Source of the DNA: a bacterium
GTDB lineage: Bacteria > Planctomycetota > JAFGQW01
DNA length: 64,000 bases
Direction: 5' to 3'
Assembly (NCBI GenBank): GCA_030426805.1
Contig: JAUHXU010000006.1
Span: 325,716 to 389,715 of the forward strand
This document shows positions 41,793-50,284 of the stretch, one piece after another; position 1 is the stretch's first letter; each line of letters starts with the position of its first letter. The notes under the pieces are model-generated. The model was not told the DNA's origin and searched no databases. It was given only the letters and a program-made list of their open reading frames with translations. The position numbers were made by a program, and so were the translations under genes.

Positions 41793-43098
41793 AGGACGTG
41801 CTCGACACGGCGAGCAGGTCACCCGGTTCGACGCGGCCGTCGACGAACGCGTCTGCGGCGGTAAGTATGACGAAGGCGGCGTAGGTCCCGGCGGGGATCG
41901 GGGCGGCGGACAGCGACGCGATCGGGACCGGCGGAATCGAGACGCCTTCGGGCACGACGAGGCCGCGGAAGGCGCGTGGCGTCGCCGGGAACGGCCGCAA
42001 CTGCAGGTTGGCGTCGTAAAACGCGAGCCCGGCCGGGCCGGCGAAGCCGAGGTAGACGTCGACCGCGCGCGTGCGGCCGGGGTTCGCGACGCCGGCGGCG
42101 AGCGTGATCGTGCCGCTTCGCGGCACCGGCGACGGCGTCACGCGCACCGATGCCGTCGGGCGGCGGAAGCGGAACGCGAGCACGGCGTCGGTCGCGCCGA
42201 AACCGGGCACGGTGCCGCCGCCGGGCACCCAGATCTCGTCGCCGACGCGGACCGGGTAGATCCCGTGCAGTCCGATCGTCATCGGCGTCAGCGTACGCCA
42301 CGTGTCCGTGCGGGGGTCGTACTCCTCGGCTTCGGGGAAGATGCGGCTTCCCTCGCCGCCGACGACCACCAGGCGACCGAAGAGCTCGGCACCGCCGTTG
42401 CCGCCCCGCGCGGTCGGCATGTCGGCGTGGCGACGCCAGCGGTCGAGCGTCGGGTCGTAGGATTCGAGCATCGCGAAGTTTGCGCCGGCGCGCCCACCGG
42501 CGACCCACAACTCGCCGCCGACGGCCGCGGCCGCGAGGTGCTCGCGGGGCGTCGGCATCGACGCGAGCGTCGTCCACCGGTCGGTCGTCGGGTCGTATGC
42601 GGTGAGGTCGCCGACGACGCCCGCGCCCGGTACCACGCCACCCACGACGTAGATCCGGTTGCCGATCGTCGTCGCGACCGGCGATCCGCGTCGACGTGGC
42701 AGCGGCGCGACGGTCGACCAGCGATCGTTCGACGGGTCGTACGAAAACACCGCGGCGCTGTGCGTGCTGAAGCTGCGCGTATAGCCGCCGATCGCGTAGA
42801 GCTTGCCGCCCAGTGCGGCGAGCCCGAAATGGTGCAGCGTGACCGGCAGGTCGGCGACGCGCGTCCAACGGTTCGTCGACGGATCGAATCGTTCGACGCT
42901 CGACAGGGCACTCGTATCGCGCCCGAGCCCGCCGGCGACGTAGACGCGCCCGTCGAGTACGGCGGCGGCGACCTCTTGTCGTGGGATCGCGAGCGACGGT
43001 CGCGTCTCCCACACCCCCTTGCCCTGGGCGGCGGCGACGGTTGCGGTGAGCAGCGCGGCCGCGATGAAGGCCGGCGGTCGAGTCGAGCGAATGCGCAT
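41779..43098 (-). CDS. Secreted Kelch-repeat protein
   Basis: This is a protein of 439 residues with a signal peptide ('MRIRSTRPPAFIAAALLTATVAA' region) and six Kelch blades. These show the double-Gly and spaced Tyr/Trp pattern, for example 'VYVAGGLGRDTSALSSVERF' and 'LYAIGGYTRSFSTHSAAVFS', and 'YDPSNDRWSTVAPLP'. The last ~110 residues are a beta-sandwich tail ('GVANPGRTRAVDVYLGFAGP') like those on other exported proteins here. AGGAGG precedes the ATG. It overlaps the sigma-factor fusion tail to tail by 14 bp. It likely mediates extracellular binding; Kelch propellers can also be galactose-oxidase-like, but no copper-site residues were recognised. Confidence 0.85.
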   Translation of the reverse strand: MRIRSTRPPAFIAAALLTATVAAAQGKGVWETRPSLAIPRQEVAAAVLDGRVYVAGGLGRDTSALSSVERFDPSTNRWTRVADLPVTLHHFGLAALGGKLYAIGGYTRSFSTHSAAVFSYDPSNDRWSTVAPLPRRRGSPVATTIGNRIYVVGGVVPGAGVVGDLTAYDPTTDRWTTLASMPTPREHLAAAAVGGELWVAGGRAGANFAMLESYDPTLDRWRRHADMPTARGGNGGAELFGRLVVVGGEGSRIFPEAEEYDPRTDTWRTLTPMTIGLHGIYPVRVGDEIWVPGGGTVPGFGATDAVLAFRFRRPTASVRVTPSPVPRSGTITLAAGVANPGRTRAVDVYLGFAGPAGLAFYDANLQLRPFPATPRAFRGLVVPEGVSIPPVPIASLSAAPIPAGTYAAFVILTAADAFVDGRVEPGDLLAVSSTSFTVQ

Positions 43099-43215
43099 CG
43101 GGTCCTCCTCGCTTCGAGGGTAGGCCGGGGCCGTCGATTCCCGCAAGGGCGGACCGTCACTTGGCGCGTCGGCCCTCGTACGGTAGCGTGACGCCGGACC
43201 GCACGCGGAGGCGCG

Positions 43216-45549
43216 ATGTTCGTCGACCTGGGATTCCTCGGGGGCTCTCGCACGCATGCACGTCGCGCGGCGATGCGGGTGTCGTCGATCGCCGTTTGGT
43301 GCGTCGTCCTCTCGACGCTCGGGCAAGGGCTCGCTGCGCAGGCCGAGCCGAGTCGACCGGCGTGGAACGGGCACGACATCGACGGTCGTCCCGTTCGCCT
43401 CGACCGCCTCGGCGACACGCGCGGGCTCGTGCTCGTCGTGCTCGGCACGGACTGTCCGATCAGCAACCGCTACGTGCCGACGCTGAACGCGATCGCGACG
43501 TCCGCGCGCGACGTCGCGTTCTTCGGTGTCGTCTCGGACGCCGCGGCGACACGCGCGACCGCACAGCGCCATCGCGATCGCTTTCGCATCGCATTTCCGG
43601 TGTTGCTCGACGGCGACGGCACGCTCGCCGCGCACCTCGGGCCGACCCACGTGCCGGAGGCGTTCGTCTTCGACGCGGCCGGGCGGCCCGTCTACCGGGG
43701 GCGCATCGACGACTCGTGGGTGCGTATCGGGGTGCCGCGTCCGCGTCCGCGTACGCACGATCTTCGCGACGTCGTCACGAGCATCGTGGCGGGCGACCCG
43801 CCCGCGTGGCGGCGCACGCAACCGGTCGGGTGCCTGTTCGAGCGTCCGGTGGGTCGGGAGGCCGACCCGCAACCGGCGTTCACCGACGTCGCCCGATCCG
43901 TGGGACTCGACCTGCAGGCGTTTCGCTCGGGCTTCACCGATCTCGACGGCGACGGCTGGCCGGACCTCGTGCTGCTCTCTGCGCGCAAGGCGACCGCGAC
44001 CGACGGACTCCGTATCTTCGCGAACGTCGCCGCCGAAGGAGAAGGACGGCGATTCGTCGAGCGAACGGCAGCATCCGGCGTGCTCGCGTCACGTCGCGGC
44101 CGCGATCGCATGGGGCGCGTCGTGAGTCTGTTCGTCACGGCCGACGTCGACGGCGACGGGCGGGAGGACGTCTTCACGGGCGCGTTCTGCGACCTCGAGC
44201 GCAGTCGCGACAAGCCGGACGATCACGGCGACCGCAACGAGGTGCTGCTCAATCGCGGCGATTGGCGGTTCGAACTCGCCCCGAAGTCCGACCTGCAGCG
44301 CTTTCCCGACACGATTGCCGCGGCGGCGTTCGTCGACGTCGACCGCGACGGCCGTATCGACCTGTTCACGGGTGCGCAGTATCGCGACTACGGACGGTCG
44401 CGTGCAGCCTACCCCGACCGCCTCTTTCGCGGACGGGGCGACGGCCGCTTCCAGGAGCGCACGAAGCGAGCGAAGCTGCTCGACCTCGATCGCAAGGGCA
44501 CGCGTGCCGGCCACCGTCCCACCTACGGCGTGGCGCACACCGACGTCGACAACGACGGCCGACAGGATCTGCTCGTTTGCGCGTACGGCCGACAGTGGAA
44601 CGTGCTGTGGCGGCAGCGCGCCGGCGGGACCTTCGTCGATGTCGCGGCCCGCGTGGGCTTCGACGGAGACGCGGTGCGTCACGGACGCTACCCGCCGTGG
44701 ACGCGACGTCGCGCCGAGCGGCCGTTCCGCGCGAACGGCAACACGTTCGATGCGGCGGTCGCGGACTTCGACAACGACGGCGACATGGACGTCTTTCTCG
44801 CCGAGATCTGCCACGCGTGGGCCGGGCCGTCGTCGGATCGCTCGTCGCTGCTGGTCAACCTCGGGCCCGAGCACGACTTCGCGTTCCGGCGCGAGCGGCG
44901 CGGCATCGAGCGTCGACACGAGGTCGAGCGTTGGAACGAGGGAGATATCCACGCGGGGTGGCTCGACTACGACAACGACGGCCTGCTCGACTTGTTGCTC
45001 GCGTCGAGCGACTACCCGGACGACCAGTTCCTGCGCCTGTTTCGGCAGAAACCGGATCACACGTTCGAGGACGTGACCGCCCGGGCCGGATTCGACTTGC
45101 GCAACGCCACACAGATCAGTCTCGCGGACTTCGATCGCGACGGCGACGTCGACATCGTCGTCGGCACGTCGAACAATCGACTGACGAAAGCGCAGCGGGA
45201 GGGGCGGGATCTCAACGTGCGGCTCTTCCGCAACGACGTCGGCCACCGCAACCACTGGTTCGCACTTCGCCTCGAGGGGAAGGGGCCCGGCGGTGCGAAC
45301 CGCAGCGCGATCGGCGCGCGGGTGCAGGTGCGCATCGGCGACGTCACGCAGACCCGCGAAGTGTACGGCGGGCAGGGACACGCGGGGCACCAGGACGGCA
45401 AGACCCTCCACTTCGGCTTGGGCGCGTGCGCGGTCGTGGACGAGGTGATCGTGCGGTGGCCCGATCGGCGTGGGACCGTCGTGCGGTTCGAGAAGGTCGA
45501 AGCCGACGCCTACTACACGCTGCGCGAGGGGGCGACGCTCACGCGCTGA
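43216..45549 (+). CDS. Exported redoxin + FG-GAP/ASPIC-UnbV (CRTAC1-like) protein
   Basis: This is a protein of 777 residues. A thioredoxin-like redoxin domain comes first (~45-190, 'LVVLGTDCPISNRYVPTLNA'), with a single Cys in 'DCPIS' instead of CxxC. Then come several Ca-binding FG-GAP/VCBS repeats ('FTDLDGDGWPDLVLLS', 'FVDVDRDGRIDLFTGA', 'VADFDNDGDMDVFLAE', 'WLDYDNDGLLDLLLAS') and a C-terminal ASPIC/UnbV domain ('SAIGARVQVRIGD', 'EVIVRWPD'). The GGAGG at ~43207 favours the ATG at 43216, but the signal peptide starts at the second ATG at 43273 ('MRVSSIAVWCVVLSTLGQG'), which may be the true start. The protein is probably extracytoplasmic; the redox partner is unknown. Confidence 0.8.
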   Translation: MFVDLGFLGGSRTHARRAAMRVSSIAVWCVVLSTLGQGLAAQAEPSRPAWNGHDIDGRPVRLDRLGDTRGLVLVVLGTDCPISNRYVPTLNAIATSARDVAFFGVVSDAAATRATAQRHRDRFRIAFPVLLDGDGTLAAHLGPTHVPEAFVFDAAGRPVYRGRIDDSWVRIGVPRPRPRTHDLRDVVTSIVAGDPPAWRRTQPVGCLFERPVGREADPQPAFTDVARSVGLDLQAFRSGFTDLDGDGWPDLVLLSARKATATDGLRIFANVAAEGEGRRFVERTAASGVLASRRGRDRMGRVVSLFVTADVDGDGREDVFTGAFCDLERSRDKPDDHGDRNEVLLNRGDWRFELAPKSDLQRFPDTIAAAAFVDVDRDGRIDLFTGAQYRDYGRSRAAYPDRLFRGRGDGRFQERTKRAKLLDLDRKGTRAGHRPTYGVAHTDVDNDGRQDLLVCAYGRQWNVLWRQRAGGTFVDVAARVGFDGDAVRHGRYPPWTRRRAERPFRANGNTFDAAVADFDNDGDMDVFLAEICHAWAGPSSDRSSLLVNLGPEHDFAFRRERRGIERRHEVERWNEGDIHAGWLDYDNDGLLDLLLASSDYPDDQFLRLFRQKPDHTFEDVTARAGFDLRNATQISLADFDRDGDVDIVVGTSNNRLTKAQREGRDLNVRLFRNDVGHRNHWFALRLEGKGPGGANRSAIGARVQVRIGDVTQTREVYGGQGHAGHQDGKTLHFGLGACAVVDEVIVRWPDRRGTVVRFEKVEADAYYTLREGATLTR

Positions 45550-45558
45550 CCCGCTTCG

Positions 45559-48500
45559 TCAGCGGTCGCGGCGTCCGTGGGCACGCAACCGGCGGATGCC
45601 GGTGGCCTCGTCGACGACGCGGATCGCACCCGCTTCGACGAGCACGATGTGGCCCGAGACCTCCGCGTATGCGGCGAGCAACTCGAGCGCCGGGCGACTG
45701 CGACCGGTCGCGAGGAGCATCGTCGTGAACCCGCCGGTGAACGCGATCGTGCCCTCGGTCCACCCGCGGATCGGAACGTCGGCGTGGAACTCGACGTCGA
45801 TCGCGTCGGCGATCCTCGGCAGGAGGTCGGCCCACCGGCTGTCGGTGCACTCGGCCGCCGGGATCTCCGCCGCGTCCAGGCGCCGCATCGCCGCGGGCGC
45901 GACGTACCAGTTGACCGGAAACCAGATCTCCGCCTTCACGAGCGTCGCTCGCGTCGCCGGGTCCTGGATGCGAACGAGCGTGTCTACGAAGGCCTGGCGC
46001 GGATCACCGCCGATCGCCTGAGCACTCGCGTCGTTGTCGAGAAACGCGCGCAGGGTCTCCGCCTGACCTTCGGCGTCGAGCCGGCCGATCGTCTGCATCG
46101 CGCCGATCCGCACGTAGGCGTTGAACCGATTCGCTGCGCCGGGGCCGGCGCGCAAGCGGTCGAGAAGCCGCAGGATCGCCGGCACGTGCGCCGAGCTACC
46201 GTTGCGGGTCAGGGCGTTCAGCGCGGCGAACCGGATCCGAAAGTCGCCGCCGGTGAGCGTCTCGGCGATGGCGGAGCCGGTGTCCGGCACCCGCATCGTC
46301 GACAGCAGCGACAGCAACGCGACCAGTTCCTCGGGTTCGGCCTTCGCGATCGCGCGCCGGACGTCGGCCGCGCCGCCGTCGGGAGCGATCGCGACGATCG
46401 CGGCCATCACGATCGCACGCGTCGCGAGGGTCGGATGGTCGAGCCGCGCGCGCAGTGCGTCGAGCGCGGACGGATCACCGAGCGCGACGAGCCGCTCGGC
46501 CACGCCCGCGACGAACTCGGTCTTCTCGTCGTCGAGTTGGGCGCAGAGCAGCGGGATCGCGTCGTGGCCGACCGTGCCGATCAGCCGGTCGAGCGCTTCC
46601 ACGCGCTCGCGATCGGTGGCCGCGCCCCCGAGTCGGTTGCGGCAGACGGCTTCGGCTTTCGCGACCCATGCACGGTAGCCCTCGGCGGCGCGGCGCTTCG
46701 CCGCATCCGGTGATTCGTAGCGAGCGACGCCGCGCATCGCGACGAGCGCGCGGTAGGTCTGCTCGGTCGCCGGATCCGCGTCGATCAGGGCCGACAGCGC
46801 GCGTTCGATCTCGCTGGACGGGCGCCGAAGGGAGGACGCGGCGTCGACCGCGTGCATGCGCACGGTCGCGTCGTCGTCGCCGATGCCGCGGGCGACGAGG
46901 TCGGGGAACAGCAGAGCGAGCCGTCGGTTCTCCGCCAGGGCCTGCATCGCGCGGGCCCGGGTCGGCGCGTCGTCGGCGCCGAGCGCGTGTTCGAATACGG
47001 GCGAGAGCTCCGGCTCCGGCGCGTCGATCGTCGCGATCGCCGTCAATGCGGCCAGGCGCTCTCCGGTCGTGAACCGCGGGAAACCGCGGATGACCGACGG
47101 CAGCAGGTCGTCGCGCACGTACGGCAGTCGCGTCATCGCCTGGAGTGCATGGGTGCGCGGTGCGGTCTCGTCGCCCTCGATCGCCTCGATCACGACGGCG
47201 AGCGCTCGGCGCATGTATTCGGCGTTCTCGTTCGATGCGTCGCTCGGTACGCGTCCCTCGAGGAACCGGCGTGGCAGTTTGCCGGCGCCGATCATCTGCA
47301 GCATCGCGGAAGAACCGCGCGGCTGGAACGCACGGCTCGCGAGCACGTCGATCGCGATCTGGACGCGTTCCTCCAGCGGAAGACCGTCCATCGTGGCGAT
47401 GAGTTCCGCGGTCGTCGCTCGCTTGCCGAGCAGTCGCAGGCCGAGCATCCGACGCGCGGTACCCGCGCCCGGGAGTGCGTCGCGCAGCGCGGCGCGACCC
47501 GCATCGCCGACACCCGCGAGCACTTCGCCGACCCGCGTCGCTCTTGCGGCATCCGTGTCGGCGGTGAAGCGCTTGGCGAGCGCGCCGAGCAGCGATTCGG
47601 GTGCGTCGGACTCGTTGCGGATCGCGTGGGCGACGCCTTCGCGCACCGCTTCGGCCTCGTTGAGGGCGAGGTCGACGAGCGCGCGTTCGCCGTCGGGTCC
47701 GAGGCGGAGCAAGACGTGGAACGCCTCGTGGGCCACGTCTTCCTCGTTCGTGCCGATCGCGGCGACGAGCGCCGGCACGATCGACTTGGCGCGCGGACCC
47801 AAACGTTGCAATGCGAAGGACGCGCGCACCTGGACCGCGAGAGACGGGTCGACGACGAGCGGGATGAGGCGCGCCGCTCCACGCGGACCGAGCGCGCGCA
47901 GCGACTGGACGATCGACAACCGGACGTCGATGCCGTCGGTGCCGCGGAAGGTGTGCAATACCCGTGCGACGGTCTCGGCGCCGTCGTCGCCACGCCGGAC
48001 TTCCCGCCAGATCCGCTCGTCGATCGCCTTCGTCCACCGCGTGCCACGGCGCGGGCCCTCGATACAGTCGAGGCCGCCGACGACGAGCGTTCGGTCCTCG
48101 GCCAACCGTCGCCGTGTGCGACGGATCCCGATCTCGCTGACGCACGCGAACGTCGCGTACTCGTCGCAGTGCATGCGCTCGAAGGGAATGTGCACGGCGT
48201 TCCAGCCGCGCTCGAGGGGCGGGATGCGACAGCGGATCTCCCCGAGCAGGCCGTAGCCGCACTCCGGGTCCTCGCGGAATACGATCTGAAACTGGCCGAG
48301 GGCGACCGGTTCCGCCGACCAGAGGTGCAGCGTGATCGCCTTGTAGGGGCGAAGGTCGAACGGCGCGCATCGCAGCCGCAACTCGGCCGGTTCGCCTGCC
48401 GGAGCGGTCCACGCGATGCCCCAGCGGTTGTCGCGCTGGGCGCGCTCGACGCCGCGCGGCCATCCGAGTGCGGACTCGACGTCGCCGGGCTTCGCGAACG

Positions 48501-49560
48501 TCGTGACCGGGCGACGGCGCGGCACCCAGCCGCGTCGGCCGGTCCAGTGCACGTCGTCGATGTCGATCGCGATGTCGCGGTCGTTCGTGACGACCCCGAT
48601 CCCGATGTAGGTCGCCGGACCGCCGTAGCGTTCGTCCCACGACTGTGCGAACGCGAGCGGGATGCGGTAGTCGGTCCAATCGGAGCCCGGGGGGGCGACG
48701 TCGATCGACACCGAGCCGCCGCGGGCGCTGCCGATCCAGACGCGGATCGGGTTGCGTGTCGGCTCGGAGGCGCGTAGCCGCAGCGCGAGGATCCCGTAGT
48801 CCTCGGCCGCGCTCGGGAGCGGTCGCACGTTGAGGAAACACATCGTCGTGCCGTGGCGTCCCGTCTGCCAGCGGCCGAAGTGTCCGCTGCCGTCTTCCTC
48901 GCGTTCGATCGAGATCGAACCGTGCGCCGGGTCGACGTGCGGCATGCGGAGCGGATCCTCGAAGTCGATCGGCTCGGGCCGTCGCCGGAGCCACCGCCGG
49001 CCACCACCGAGGAACGCGACGCGGTCGAAGTCGATCGTCGTCGTGCCATCGGGAGGATGCACCTCGAGCCACACCTCCCGGAGGTCGCCGGGGTCGATCT
49101 TGCCGATGTGGGCGAACGCGTCGACCGGCAACCCGACCCGTCGCCATTGGCCGTCGCCGGGGAGCGCCGGCAGCCGGAACCAGAGTCGCGCGTCGCCGTC
49201 GTGCGGGATCTGCACGACGACCTTGCCCGACGCGAGCGGACGGTCGGTCCGCACCCAGAACGCGAGCGCACCGCACGTGCCGCAATCGCGCTCCGGGATC
49301 GGCAGGCGGAGCCTCGCGAATGCTTCGCGATCGCGGCGCAGCGTCCACCGCAACGCGCGCGTTCCGTCGGGCGCGTCGTCGATCCACGAGACATCGCCGC
49401 GGTCGGGCTGGGGGATCGGCCCCGACTCGAAGTCGGTGACCAGAGCCTGCTCGCGGTGCGTCGCCGGCGTCGCGTCCTCCTGCGCGCCGGCGAAGGCCGC
49501 CACGACGATGACGACGAGTCCGGCGAGTGCTCTGTTCGGCCTTGTCACATCGTCCAGCAT
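45559..49560 (-). CDS. Large exported protein: three CBM-like modules, HEAT repeats, STN-like tail
   Basis: This is a protein of 1333 residues with an N-terminal signal or anchor ('ALAGLVVIVVAAFAGAQ'). Three jelly-roll-like modules follow, each opening with a phrase such as 'VTDFESGPIPQPD', 'IDFEDPLRMPHVD' or 'VTTFAKPGDVESALGWP'. They resemble CIA30/CBM-type carbohydrate-binding domains. From ~550 to ~1200 there are many HEAT-type helix pairs ('VRASFALQRLGPRAKSIVPALV', 'VREGVAHAIRNESDAPESLL'). The end ('ALELLAAYAEVSGHIVLVE') resembles secretin-type STN domains. The ATG at 49560 lacks an SD; a GTG 15 nt later is an alternative. The architecture suggests scaffolding at the cell surface; no catalysis is evident. 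Confidence 0.7.
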   Translation of the reverse strand: MLDDVTRPNRALAGLVVIVVAAFAGAQEDATPATHREQALVTDFESGPIPQPDRGDVSWIDDAPDGTRALRWTLRRDREAFARLRLPIPERDCGTCGALAFWVRTDRPLASGKVVVQIPHDGDARLWFRLPALPGDGQWRRVGLPVDAFAHIGKIDPGDLREVWLEVHPPDGTTTIDFDRVAFLGGGRRWLRRRPEPIDFEDPLRMPHVDPAHGSISIEREEDGSGHFGRWQTGRHGTTMCFLNVRPLPSAAEDYGILALRLRASEPTRNPIRVWIGSARGGSVSIDVAPPGSDWTDYRIPLAFAQSWDERYGGPATYIGIGVVTNDRDIAIDIDDVHWTGRRGWVPRRRPVTTFAKPGDVESALGWPRGVERAQRDNRWGIAWTAPAGEPAELRLRCAPFDLRPYKAITLHLWSAEPVALGQFQIVFREDPECGYGLLGEIRCRIPPLERGWNAVHIPFERMHCDEYATFACVSEIGIRRTRRRLAEDRTLVVGGLDCIEGPRRGTRWTKAIDERIWREVRRGDDGAETVARVLHTFRGTDGIDVRLSIVQSLRALGPRGAARLIPLVVDPSLAVQVRASFALQRLGPRAKSIVPALVAAIGTNEEDVAHEAFHVLLRLGPDGERALVDLALNEAEAVREGVAHAIRNESDAPESLLGALAKRFTADTDAARATRVGEVLAGVGDAGRAALRDALPGAGTARRMLGLRLLGKRATTAELIATMDGLPLEERVQIAIDVLASRAFQPRGSSAMLQMIGAGKLPRRFLEGRVPSDASNENAEYMRRALAVVIEAIEGDETAPRTHALQAMTRLPYVRDDLLPSVIRGFPRFTTGERLAALTAIATIDAPEPELSPVFEHALGADDAPTRARAMQALAENRRLALLFPDLVARGIGDDDATVRMHAVDAASSLRRPSSEIERALSALIDADPATEQTYRALVAMRGVARYESPDAAKRRAAEGYRAWVAKAEAVCRNRLGGAATDRERVEALDRLIGTVGHDAIPLLCAQLDDEKTEFVAGVAERLVALGDPSALDALRARLDHPTLATRAIVMAAIVAIAPDGGAADVRRAIAKAEPEELVALLSLLSTMRVPDTGSAIAETLTGGDFRIRFAALNALTRNGSSAHVPAILRLLDRLRAGPGAANRFNAYVRIGAMQTIGRLDAEGQAETLRAFLDNDASAQAIGGDPRQAFVDTLVRIQDPATRATLVKAEIWFPVNWYVAPAAMRRLDAAEIPAAECTDSRWADLLPRIADAIDVEFHADVPIRGWTEGTIAFTGGFTTMLLATGRSRPALELLAAYAEVSGHIVLVEAGAIRVVDEATGIRRLRAHGRRDR

Positions 49561-49671
49561 CGCACGTCGGCGCGGCGGTGTCGACGCCGGCCCGCCCGAT
49601 CCGTATCATGGCGCTCGCGCCGGCGGCTGGCCCGCGCCTACCCGGGAGTCCGTTCGAGGAGACCGAAGTCG

Positions 49672-50142
49672 ATGGCCGATCACTCCGAAGTGCGCGGGTG
49701 CGCGCTGCCGCTCGATCTGCACTACAGCGTCGGGGATCACACCTGGGTGCGCCTGAACGACGACGGGACCGCGACGATCGGGATGACCGACGTCGCCCAG
49801 AACCTCGCCGGGCCGCTCTTGCACGCGAAGCCGAAGAAGGTCGGCGCCGTCCGGGCCAAGGGCAAGCCCGTCGCGACGGTCGAGAGCAGCAAGTGGGTCG
49901 GCCCGGTGAAGTCGCCCCTCTCCGGCGAAATCGTCGAGGTGAACGGCGAACTCGCGACCGATGCGACCGTCGTGAACCGCAGCCCCTACAAGGCCGGTTG
50001 GATCGTCAAGATGAAGCCGTCCGACCTCGACGCCGAGATGGCCGAGATGCTGACCGGCGAACCCGCCGTCGACGCCTACCGCGCCCGCATCGAAGCCGAA
50101 GACCTCAAGGCCTGCGACCACGTCGACGGCTTCGAGATCTGA
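49672..50142 (+). CDS. lbpA: GcvH-like lipoate-binding protein, LbpA-type
   Basis: This is a 156-residue protein with full GcvH-like fold ('YSVGDHTWVRLNDDGTATIG', 'GPLLHAKPKKVGAVRAKGKP'). The lipoyl lysine is Lys74 in 'VATVESSKWVGPVKSPLSG'. The ESSKWVGP context, rather than ESVKAAS, is what I would expect of the LbpA proteins that partner sHdr complexes. GAGGAG precedes the ATG. It stands alone on the plus strand between unrelated genes, 7.7 kb upstream of the sHdr-type operon and 37 kb from the lipoate operon. No glycine cleavage genes are near. It is likely the carrier on which the sHdr complex acts; a true GcvH role cannot be fully excluded. Confidence 0.75.
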   Translation: MADHSEVRGCALPLDLHYSVGDHTWVRLNDDGTATIGMTDVAQNLAGPLLHAKPKKVGAVRAKGKPVATVESSKWVGPVKSPLSGEIVEVNGELATDATVVNRSPYKAGWIVKMKPSDLDAEMAEMLTGEPAVDAYRARIEAEDLKACDHVDGFEI

Positions 50143-50284
50143 CGCAGGGCCACGGACCGCGCGCCGCGTCGCGCGGGTGTTGCGCGGAACGGTCCGCATC
50201 GTTCGCTGAACACGCCCCAGGTGTCCCTACGCACCCCGATACCCGGGGATCGGCTGACGGCATGGGCTTTGCTTCCGATCGCGC

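Noticed and set aside
46475..49609. 1044-codon open frame overlapping the HEAT protein in another minus-strand frame
   Set aside because: It shows extreme Arg bias and no recognisable fold, while the other frame has a signal sequence and clear HEAT periodicity.
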